The notes under the pieces are model-generated. The model was not told the DNA's origin. It ran no database searches and saw only the letters and a program-made list of their open reading frames with translations. From NCBI GenBank assembly GCA_013397435.1, contig VZRG01000445.1:62001-126000 (forward strand): 64,000 bases of DNA, read 5' to 3'. This document shows, piece by piece, positions 28,301 through 40,300 of the stretch. The position numbers were made by a program, and so were the translations under genes. Position 1 is the stretch's first letter. Every line of letters starts with the position of its first letter. The stretch is from Erythrocercus mccallii (lineage: Eukaryota > Chordata > Aves > Passeriformes > Dicruridae).

Positions 28301-31300
28301 GACCAAAACCCAGTTTTTAACTCTTAAGAAACAGACCTAGACAGTTTCATTTAGCTTTCTAGGAAGAGGACTCAATGAATGTGCAAGATTGAAGCTGTAG
28401 AGAGCGGAAGGATTCTTTTAGTGTAGACGTTAAAGTAGCTGGGTTACAAAGTACGTTTTTGTGATGAGATAGCACAGCCTTTGCACTTGGAAGAGCTTGG
28501 GAACAGGACGGTCTTGCTTAATACTGTTGCACCAAGGGAAGCTTAAGGTCACATTAGCTCGGTTGAGGGGTCAACATAACAGACAAGGCTGCATCTTAAG
28601 AGGGTGTCCAAGTTGCCTGTGATCATCTGAAATCACATTTTAAAATATTCCAAAGCTATTCCAAAATCTTTTGTGAACTGTGCTGATGGAATCAAGCACA
28701 ATGCCTGGCTTTGAAAAGCCTTAGTCTGTTACGGCTTGGATCCGATCTGTGCTCAGCGCAGAAGAAGAGGCCAGTGGGGAAGCGGTTGGTAGGAGAGGCT
28801 GCTGCAGTTTCCATCATGGACTGAAGGACATGGTTGGAAAGTGCAGGTGAGCAGTGTGAGAAGACACTTTGCAAAAACAGTGGCAAGGAGAACATGAGAG
28901 AAGGTGGGTCTTGGCTGTAGGTAGCTGATCTTTCTAGTGACGTTCTGTGTCATGTTCTGGTTCCCTGCTAAAAGTCCTTCTGTGGGTGCTAACTCTTGTG
29001 CTGTGGCCTGTGCATTTACAAACAGCTCAATTTGCAATCAATCCTACAGCTGACCTTAAGAAGAAAAAAGAACAGTTTAGGGGTCATAATGCTGAGTACA
29101 TTGATAAGGAACACAGATATAGCAAAAAGCAAAGCTGATGTAATTTTGGGCGGTTGGAAGTTTGCCATGAGTCACCAGACATGGTGAGGACTGCAGGAGC
29201 CCAAGCATGTAAAGATGATTATAGAGTATGGCATTTCTATCTTAGTAATGGCTTGATTGGTTGAAAACATTTAAAACATGTAGTTTTAAAAAACATTTAA
29301 AATTGTAGTTTAGTACTTCACTTCGATTATGGTTTTTAAGAAAGAAGCATTGCTTCAGACATGAGACAACTAGATTCTGTCCCACTGAAATTATCGTGAG
29401 ATTAACTGAAAGACAGGGTATACTTACCACAGTGAGGATAAATCAAGGTCCCACCATGAATGAGGGCATTAATTACCATCCCCTTTATGGCATGCCGTTG
29501 CCTTTTTTTCTGCCTCCCCTAAAAAGCACACCAAAATGTGGCCCAGCCACCTTTCTCCTTTTTATGCTGATGTGTAGTGGTAGTCGTTTGGTTGTCTTTG
29601 CTATAGAATAATCTCAGCCCTAAATACCATCAATCCTTTCACCTGAGAGAATCACAAAGGCCATATCTGCAGTGTGGAGCAAACTCTTCTGTTGCAGGTT
29701 TTTCATCCTGACAACTTAAAATTTGGCGTTGAAAACGTAACTAAGTTTGATGGCTATTTTGTGGTCTTTTAAAAGTTGCCTGCCACTGCATGTTCTGTGA
29801 GAACACTGTTTTTGTTATTTGGTAATGTTCCTGTAGCTGTGATGATTTAAAGGTGAGATGCAGAGGTTGTGTGGAATGGTGATAAAAATATTTTCCCATG
29901 CCCTTTGTAAAAGTAACATAGAAGTAACTTTGAGGTGAGCCAGTTGTACTGCAGTTCAATTTGAAGTTTCCCATACATTAAGGGTAAACCCAGAAAGCAG
30001 TATTGTGGAATAAATTGGCAGGTTGGAACCAATAACCCGTTTTTCAAAAAACACTTCTACTTTTCGTAAACAGTTGTTTTCAGAACAGAATCAGTTCCTT
30101 AAGGGACTCCAGGAAGGTCAGGAGTTGTTCAAAAACGATCCAGAAACATATTTTTGAAGCATCACTAAACATGCTTTTCTTTCCGTAATAACTTAGATTT
30201 TTCATGTTCTAAAAGCAGAAAGGCTTGAAAGTGCTCTTAAGAGAGTTGGACAAAGTCCTGTTTCTTGATGTTAATGTATATGTCTCTAACGAAACATCTT
30301 AATTTCTGTATTTGATCTATTCCAGCATCTCTAGTTCCAAGCTGTGGAGAATATTTCTATTTTTGGTGGTAGTAAAGAAACACAATAATAGAAAGAAATA
30401 GAGTAATGCAATCTTCCTATGCCTGTTTTAATAGTGCAAGCAGTTTTGGTTTCTGTTGAGACTGTTGGTTAAAGATTTAGTTGAGGAGCAGCACATAATG
30501 TGCTTCAACAGAGTCCTCCAGTCTGCTTCTGCCTTCTTTCTTCCACTTTCCCTGGAGCATGAGATATAGAAAGCCTAAAAGAAGTGTGTGTCATTCCCTG
30601 CTTCCCCCTTTTTATTTATTTATTTATGAAAGCAGAAAGACTGGGATGTCTCAGATACCAGAAATCTGTGAAATACAGAGGAACATCTTGATATAGAGGG
30701 TGAAAGATCATGAGAAAAGCAATGTAGAATAAATTTAATTACATTAGAGGGGGAAAGTGAGCTTGGGTAGAACACATATATCATAAGGGATCCTCAGAAA
30801 CAGAAAAGTTATTGTGGAGAAACTTTGACATAAAAAGGAAGAAGTGCAAGTTGTATGGTTGCTGGATATGGAACAAACCTGAAAGGATATACTCCAAAAA
30901 TCTAAAAAGCATCTGTGAAGGGGAAAAGATGAGAAGCAGGGTGGCTCTGGTGTATTCAGTATGTTTGGTTTACAGGACTAATGAAGTGGTCTTCCATTAG
31001 TGCATTTTCTTTTTCATTGCTTTTTCATTATAGAGAATCTGAAAAAAAATTGAAGGGAAAACTTCTTACTATACTTTTTTTCTCTTTCGGTCTAAAAGCC
31101 TTTTCTACATGGGAAAGTAAGACATTTCAAACCGTATTTTGTTCGTACATTGCAAACTTTTTTCTTGTAATTCTAAGTGTAAAATACACGAAAGTGTATT
31201 TGGTTCAATAAAACCTTGTAATTTGTTTAGCATCAAACTCAAATAAATTGTGTCTTCATTAAAAAAACAAACAAACACTCTCTCATGTTAGACAGGACTA

Positions 31301-34300
31301 CTCTGACTGTGTTAAATTTTGCTAGAGTATTTCTGTGGGTATCAGAAGTCTTTTTGAGCTCTTGTTAAACAACAAATTATTTTTCAGTGTTTGAATAACG
31401 GAGGTATGATTTCAAGACAGAGGCTTAAAGCTAATTGCTATCAGAAAGCAACAAGCAAAACAAAAAGCGATCAAAGAACTGATGAAAAATCTCTTCCTTT
31501 CTGAAGTACATTTTTTATTTTGTCTTCCTTTACTCAATGTCTAGCTTAGAAGATAGGATTGGAACTTCTAATTTTGAAAGTCCTTGTAGAGGATCAGCAA
31601 ACAATCTTGTTTTTCCTTTTTGCTGAAAGGGGGAGCAGGATTGCCTGTGGCTTGTGAGCTAAAGTGTTTAAGAGATGGATTAACAATGTAAAATTCCAGT
31701 AAAAGTTTGAAAGTGCAAAATGAACCAAACATTTAATACAGTAATCAAAGTGCTGCATTGGGATTCAGGCTGAGTTACTCAGCTTTAATTTACTCTTTGG
31801 TTAAATTAAATATATTAGCTGTGATCTGATAAGTTGTTGCTGGTTTAGTCTGTATCAAAGTAGTTCAAGAGTTTGTGTGTGATTCTGTCTGAAGCGTTGA
31901 CTCAGTCATATAACAGGGAATAGTAAACTGCATTGTTCATTGCCATGGATTTAAGGGGTCAGGCTTCCAACAGGAGTTTTCACAGTATACCACTGAAAAA
32001 GCTCTCAAACTGTTTCAGTTGGAAATCTTCAGAATTCCCCTGTCTGCTTGCTAGTGCTCTGGCAGCATTTCTCTTATTCATAATTGCTTTGGAATGCTTT
32101 CATTAAAGTAAGTAATTATTGATTTCCAGAATCAGATTAGAAACTGCAAAGAACAAAAAGAAAATTTAGATAACTGTCTTACAAGCAAGGTGGAAGTGAC
32201 ATTCTTATGTGAAGATACCTTTTCTGAAATTTCACCCACTTGGTGATGTTGGCATAATTTAGAGATCCTGCATCTGATTGCTAACCCATTTAATTTGCCA
32301 TATGATGATGTCTGGTGCAGAAATAGCATTCAGCAGACAGCACACATCCACTGAGCAGTGCTGCATTTTCTGTGTATTTTTACAGCAGTTTAACCTGCTG
32401 CTAAGATGCTTGCATTTGCCAGACCAGAAGGTCTGCCCTGCAAGAAAGGGGTTGTGTTGTGTGGCTGCTCAGGGTCTCCAAGGGAGGGCAGGTGGAGGAG
32501 CCTACAAGAAGATTGAGAGGGACTTTTTACAGGGGCATGTATTGACAGGACAAAGGGGAATGGCTTCAGACTGAAAGAGAGTATGTTTAGGTTAGATACT
32601 AGGAAGAAATTCTTTGCTGTGAGGGTTGCAGCACTGGAACTGTTTGCCTAGAGAGGTTGTGGATGCCTCATCTCTGGAAGCGTTAAAGACCACATTGGAT
32701 GGGGCATTGAGCAATCTGTTCTAGTGGAAGATGTCCCTTCCCATGACAGGGGTGTTGGAACTACATGATCTTTGCTCTCCTTCCAACCCTGGTCATTCTG
32801 TGACTCTATGAAATTGGAAGCATTCTTCATGGGAGTACATGTATCCTTCCCCCTCCCCCAAGAACCTAACTTCATGGCTCTTAGACCTGCCAGGGTAGAG
32901 TCTAGGATCTACTGCTTATGAAATACTGCTGCTGGTAAGACCTCGTGATGGGTACTGGATGGGATAAGTAATAAGCCTGGAAGTGGTGTAGGAAGTGATT
33001 CTTGCAGCAGCAGATCTTGCTGCAGTTGAGTATCCCAGAGGCAATTTACAAAGACTTCTGGAAGATTTGTCTTTTTATGTGAACTTCTAAAATAATTGGA
33101 ATAGTTTTTAATAAATAGTGCTGCTTCAGCCCGTTGATATTTTGCTGAACTACCTCGGGTGAAGGCAGAACTTTTGCTTGGGCCAGCTAACTCCTGAGTC
33201 CATGCAGACTAAGCTGATTGTAGCTACCTCTGGGTTGGATTGTGGCACCTGGATGATAAATGTGATACACTATGTCTGTGAAGAATACACTTTTTTTGTG
33301 ATCTTGCCTTGGGGAGAGAAAGTTGTTTTTTGAAGTCCCGAGTTTGTTCTTGTCACGTGCCATTATAATTTGGTGGCAGTTTGTCATTTAACTTGTACTG
33401 CAAAGAGGTAGTACATACTTAAACCACCAGAAGAACAAAGCTGCACCTTCATCAGTAGAGGCTGTGGTTCTTCATGTTTTTTGCTGAAAGAAAAAATAGA
33501 GAGAAGGAATTTTTTAAATAGTCACACGTCCTAAGCATTACTCCATGAGGTGATTTAGAAATTACTTTCACCAGTATGATTTCTGCTATTCACCAGGTTT
33601 CTTTTATTGCCAAAATACACCACCCATTTCTCTATTATACCTTATTGAATTACAAGGCAATGAAGACAGCTCACTTTATTTAATAAACTTCTATAATTCA
33701 CAGTAATGGCTAATATTCTGGAAGTCGTTCTGTCACTTTAAAAAAAATTGTCCTTAAATCATGTGAAAGACTGCCCCATTTTAAATGAGTGTATGAAGAA
33801 TTGGACTGCTGTCACCTTTTCTGATATTTACTGTATAGAAGGGAAGCAAGAAAAGTCACAATGTGTAGCCTGTGGTAATGCAGTTTTGCCAGTGCTCTAT
33901 CATGGAGGTATTGTTCTGTCAGATACTTAATCTTGCAGAAACTATAGAGTGATTATTTACTTATGAAGCTAGATAGTATCATGTTTCGTGGGGATTTTTT
34001 TTATTTACATCTTTGCCATGGCATCTGTTGTAATGGCGTGCCTCAAGTAACTCTTTTCCAAATCCTTCAGCCAGACTTTAATAAGGGAAAGACGAAGATC
34101 TGTAGCAGTCTCTTTTATTGATCATACTTCCACTGCAGTCATGTAATTAAGAAGCCTCTTAAAATTTTTCCCTGTGCAATCTGTGCTGAAATATGTATCA
34201 AACAGAGGAAGTTTTTTTTTTTTCAGAGCCTTCTATGTTACTTATTATTTATTTAAGAATCCAAGAGGGGATGATCCCAGGAAATTAAGCTGTTGTCTCA

Positions 34301-37300
34301 GTGCTGTAATTGCCCTGCCATACGATCTCATGTTGAAATGGTATCTCTCCTCTAGATGAAATCTTCTGAGCTGTTGCACAGCATGGGAGGGTGGGGGAGG
34401 TGGTGTTATAAAAGACACAGATTGAGAATTCACCACTCTGTAAAAGGTACTAGAGTTACAGTGAGGAGGGATATTCCCCTTACTGCTAATAAAATCATCA
34501 TGATTTCAAGGACACCACTGCAGTTCCCTTAGCAAAAGCTCAAAGCCACAATTTGTGTTGGGCCTGATGGAGGGTGAACAGGTGGATAATGGGGACTGTA
34601 ACAGCAGAGTAACAGTGAGAAAGGAGAGCTGATACACAGCGATAATTGCATGTTAATTAAGGAGAAAAAAAGGGAGTTAGATAGATGCAGGCTCAAAATG
34701 CTGCAAAACACTGATAGAGGGGAAAGGAACTGATGGTCCCTTTGTCTTAATGAGTGCCCTGTGGTGGCTTAGAGAAGGAGGCTGCAGGAGGAGCACATGG
34801 GGCTGCCTTTCGGTGGTTTGCAAGATGCTGCTCCCCTTGTCCATCCATGTCTGGTAAGAGTGCTGTGGAGGAGGAGAGCCCCAGTCCTGCTGTCAGCTTC
34901 ACAGCTGGCTCTTGTCGGCAATGAGAGGGTTGACTGCTGATGAGGCATCTGTCTGTACATGGGGGCTGTGTTATAGGGCTGGAGACTGCCCAGCCTGGCT
35001 CTTCACCAGTCCCGAGCAGGGCTGTTGAAGCCAGGTGTCAGCTTTCTACCTGTAACTGCAGAAAGGGCATTTAACAAATGAAATTGGTAGCACAGCAGTA
35101 ACACTGCACGTGCCATACAGTGTGTATCAATTAATTTCACATGCCTCAGAAACTCTGGAGATAGCATGCTTAATGTTATCTCCTACCTCACTTAATGTGA
35201 TTTTATTAGAAAAATATATTGAAGTGAATAGAGGGTGAGGGAGAAATTGAACAGCATTGTGAACAGACTGTTGCAAATGATCAGGTTACTGCAGCCTAAT
35301 GAGTTAAGGCAATGGAAATGGGCATAAGCTGCTACCTGGGTGGTTTTAAATTATGTGCTCTCTAATTGCAGTGGGATAGAAATTAATGACTTGCCAGCTG
35401 CTGTTCTGCATCCAACTAATATTAAAAATGTTGCAGAAATCCAGTGTTTTTGGAGCATCTGTCACTTCACACGCTTTTCTTAGAGCCTGCAGTTCTAAAT
35501 ATAATGGTCCTAGTGTCTGCCATAATGCCTGATACTTCTCTTTTCAAAGTGAGTAGCAGAGAAGGACTTGGAAACTTTACATGGAAAAACAGAGTTTTCC
35601 ATCATTACTTTGGGCTCAGTCAGATTTTTAGTAAGTTCAGCAAGTCCCTAAGGACACATGAGAAGCAGCTGTAGTCCAGCGCTTATAGGCATTACCATGC
35701 AGCTGTAAGCAGAATTAAGGCAGGGATTTGTACAGTCAATAAGCTCAGTGTTATAGGTGGGGTTAGCCTGAGAACATGACAGAGGTGGGAACAATTTTCA
35801 CCCTTTTGTTGCTTTTCTTGAAAAGAAAAAATCAGGGAAAATTGCTAACCACCTGTATCCAAAGGATTGTTATGGTTTTGCGAATGCATATTTCTTGTCT
35901 GTCATTTGAGAAGCGTGTTGATCTGTTCCACCACACACGTGATAACAGCTCTGGGGGATGCTGTGTGCTTGCAGACCTACATTGGTTCCATCGTTGCCTC
36001 CGTGAACCCCTACAAGAGCATCCCGGGCCTGTACGACTGCGCTGCCATGGAGCGATACAGCAGGCACCACATGGGAGAGATGGCGCCACACATCTTCGCC
36101 GTGGCCAACGAGTGCTACCGCTGCCTCTGGAAGCGCCACGACAACCAGTGTATCCTCATCAGGTGAGTGGTGGCTGCTGCTGCTTGGGGTATCCCTGGTG
36201 GTGGGCCTTTCAAGGTCCCACTTTGGGAGTGTGGCTGGGGGCCATGCTTTCTTTTCTTTTCTGAAAGAAAGCAGGCTTTTAAAACAGCACAGTTTCACAA
36301 GAGTTCTGGACTTGTTTTGTGTCATTCTATGCACCTCTAAGAAAAGGTTAGTTTTTTTGTGCATCTTACCATCTTATCTTGTGCCACTTACCTGAAACAC
36401 AGAGCTTACACAAATCACTGCTTCAATCCATGACCACAGTAAACAATTTTAAAAAGAATTCCTAATACAAAACTTCTGCATATTATGGCTTATCTGTACC
36501 AAAGCACATGGTTTAGAGAGCAGAGTGCTGAAGACTCTCCTGGAAATTACTTTTAGTGAAGTTTGTTTAGTGAAAAATATCTGTTGTATTTTTGTGCATT
36601 TTTTTGGTCTTCACACATCAAATGTTACCCTAAGTATTTTCCCACCAGTTTAAACATCTCTGTCCAGCTCAGGAGTTTGTCACCACAAGACCCTGATTCC
36701 TGTATGGAGAGGAAAAGAAAAAATTAACCTACCAGTTCTTGAGATTTGCAGTAAATAAGAAGAGCAAAAGAGAAACCCCTCCACATTTCAGCCACTTAAT
36801 TCTGCCTGATTAATCTTCCTTGCTTAATCTTGTTGTGCTTTAATTTAATGGTGATTTAATAGCTTCCCATTTGAACCACTGTGTCGCTGGTATTCAGGAT
36901 CTGGCTGTGGCCGAGTGTGTTAGGGAGCAGTTGGCATTTCAATAGCTTTTCACTGCTTTCAGCTCCTCCTTCCTTCTGGCTCCAGAAGAGCTGAAAATGC
37001 AGCCAGCTCTTTTCCCGTTCCCTAGCTTGCCAGCTCAGCTGTGTTGGCTCACACACAGGCAGGGAGACCAAAGTGTGGCCTGCCAGATAGAGAGGAGCAG
37101 GTCACTGCAGCGTGGCAGCAGCCACCGGGCTTCAGGCAGGAGGTGATGCTCAGGGGGTAAGAGACCTTGTGTTTCTGCTCCCTCTCCTCTCTTGCCTTCA
37201 CAACATAGCATTATGTTTTGACACCATATCTGCTGTCACCTTCCTGCACCATGAAGTTACACGTGTAGAGCTCTTCAGGCACAAGTTGACATGATTTCCA

Positions 37301-40300
37301 CTGTCTCCCAATCTCTCCAGGAGTCCTTGTGGTGGCTGTAGGACTGACTGCAGCATGGGGCGGATGGCAGGACAGAGAGGGGATGGGGCAGAGTGAAAGC
37401 AGCACCTTTTGCAATAGGCAGCTTCTACTGTCATTTCAGATTATGGGCCAGGTTGCAAGGCTTCAGGGATAAGAGGGGAATTTGGTGTATGTAGTTCAGC
37501 ACCCAGGCTGTTGTTAGAAATATGAATTAGCTGCAACACAGCCAGGCCTGCTTGCAACTTTCTGCAGCCTCTCAGTTTACAGTGCCCACCTGCCCTTGCC
37601 TCTAGGCAGGTTCTGCTTCGCAGTGACACAAAGCTGAAAAGTGTATTTTTTCAGATTTCTTTAACTGTATTTCTCCTTCTTATTACTTAATACATAGTTC
37701 TGTACATATAAAGATGAGTTCAGGTAAGAGTCTAAGCAAAAATGAAATTCACAGAGATCTTTGTTATGTGACAGTAGCTAGCCTGGAGTCACGATTTTGT
37801 GTTTTTCTGCCAAGCAGTTACTTGTGAACAGGCTGTGTACACAAATTTAGGGACCGAAACAATTTCTGGTGGCCACTGGTATTTTTGCCATTCTATACTA
37901 GCCTCAGTATCTTACCTTTCATTCCAGTTCCTCACAAGCTGCCAAGAGGAAAGCAGGTTATGTCCTAAAATGGACATAAGCAGAAGTCTGTGATGTTCCA
38001 GCAGAGTCTTCAGCACTCTCTGGTCTTTAAACTATGTCCTTTGGTACAGATAAGCCATAATATGGAGAAGTTTTGTATTAGAAATCTCTTTTGAAATTGT
38101 TTACTGTGGTCATGGATTGAAACAGTGATTTGTGTAAGTTCTGTGTTTCAGATAAGTGGCACAATATAACCGTATAAGGGCATCTTGTTACTGCAGAAAT
38201 TGAGGAAACATGCAATTCAAATTAAAAAATTGAATGCCAAATCTGCTTTCCTAAAAGAGCATTATCTGTTCTATCTGTGAAGGACTCAGAATAGGATTTT
38301 TTAAAATTACTGACAGTTTCCATGGCCTTCCTGCAGCTTAGGAAAGTCTCTGTTGTCACATACCTAGTTTAGGGCATAGGAAGTGGGGGTATAACAGTGT
38401 GCTTGGCAAATTCAGCATCCTGGTCATTCCTGCATCTTTTACTGGCTTAGAATTAGACGTTGCAACAAGTCATTGTCCTGTCACTGTAACTTTCTTGGTT
38501 ACTACTGGTGTTTGAAAAAGAAAGTAGACAAGTGGAGCTCTTTAGTGTTTGAATTCAGAAAAATATTCTGGTCTTTCATTTCATGTAAGAGATGATAAAG
38601 AGGAAAACTGTTGCATCTTGAAAACACAGTTAAAATGAGGGAATTATTCAGGTAGGTCACAAAGGAAGGCGCTTGGAATGCTTTCTGATGATCCTCTGGA
38701 CTTGAAGTGCCCTCTGCTGGCCCCCAGAATTAGCTCAGCTTTGGTTTGGAGCTGCTTTCTTCAGGTTTTGGGTTCAAAAACCTGTGAAAAAGCTTCTAGT
38801 GTTTTGAAATATTAATATTGGGATATTTTTCTGGCTGGAGCAGGGTGAGAGGGTGAATTCTGCAACACGAATTAGGAAAACTCAGAATATCATTTAAATG
38901 TGAGGCCATTTTTTCCAGTATAACCATCCAGATCAGAGGTGAAAAGGAAGGAAATATAGAAGAGATGATAAATTGAATTACCCAAAGATGCTTATTTACT
39001 GGTGTGTGTAAAAGCCATTAATTCACGATAATGCTGCATTAAAAGGACTTAGCAGCCTAAAATGTCAACAAAATGACACACTGAAGAAGCTGTACACAAC
39101 TGGTGTATTAGGATATATACATTGTTGTGAAATGGTGTTTTAAATCTCCTTGGCTAAAAAACTAGATTTTTTCTATAGATAAAAACATCAGCATCAATGA
39201 ATTCTCAGTTTCATGTTGGTCTGAACTATTACTGCAGGGTCCAGTTTCATTTAAAACGGGGGAAAAAAGCCTGCCATGTTAAAAACATCTTCTGATTTTT
39301 CAGCTGGGTGCCTCAGGAACATGAAAGAAGTCCTTCTAATTTGACCCACAGGCAAACAGCTTGTCCTGGTGTAGGAAAGGGGCTGAGCTCCCATGATTAG
39401 CTGAAGTTCACAAGTTGAGACCAAGTTCAAACCTCATGCCTTTATTACAAGAATAGGAAAATATCTATAGGTTTGGTTTGGGATTTTTTTGCTGCTCTGT
39501 TTAAGATGATCTAGTCTGTGCAGAAGGAAACACGTGCTCTTCTTTCAGATAAAATTGCAACTGATCCACGTCAGAGCACTCCCAAGGAAGTGTAAAGGGA
39601 GCTGCAACCATTGCTCTGTATGACATTGAAGTCAGAGCTGTGAGTGGGAGATCACTGTCTGATACTGATTTGTTCTCTCTGTTACTATCTGATGGCCTGA
39701 AACTTTTTGTTGTTGTTTTTCAGCTTGAAAATCAAAACGAACCAAACCCTTTATATGTGACCCAGACCTGTGGTGGGTGTGATGTCCATGCGAGACAGGT
39801 GCACCAGAGTTCAGATGTGCCTTTGATGAAGTACATTTGCTGAAGGGGCCTGTTTTGTCTGTGTGCATCTGTCTGGGGGTTTTAAAGGCAGCAGACTGTA
39901 AGGCCCCAAAAACCTCACTTGATGACACTCTTAAAAGGGCTTACGGTTGTTCATGTACTCGGGTGCACAGGAGAAACACTGACCAGATATTCTCAAGGGG
40001 TCAAAACAACAAAAAACTTTACTGGCAACTTTGGAAAATCAGAGAACTTTTGCAAAGGTTTAGAGCAGCATTCCATCAACATAACACACTGCTCAAAGCA
40101 TTAACTTAGCCCTTTAACTTTGCAAACTCTAAGCTCATCCAATTTTAAGTTACACAAAACTCTGAGAAGAGGGAATTTGAGGAAGAAAGATAGAAGGGCA
40201 GAAAAGATACAAAAAAGAACAAGTATAGCTACCACTCCTGGTCCCAGCAGTGTTCAGCTGATAGAAATTCCAAGAGGAGGTAGGGTCAAGACGTTCTGGC

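Larger units (their letters stand above)
19315..35974 (+). other. MYO10: MYO10 intron, 16,660 nt (donor GTAAGT, acceptor TTGCAG)
   Basis: Large U2-type intron, phase 0. Mostly unique AT-rich sequence with no recognisable exon. It contains an antisense CR1 fragment near 24.55 kb, a CR1 3' end at 32.5-32.8 kb, a 27-bp tandem duplication at 23.75 kb, an AT-rich palindrome at 22.05 kb, a TTTA run at about 30.61 kb, and a polyadenylation-like cluster at 31.2 kb. Its size and position near the 5' end fit a regulatory-element-bearing intron, but no specific element can be named from sequence alone. Confidence 0.85.
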
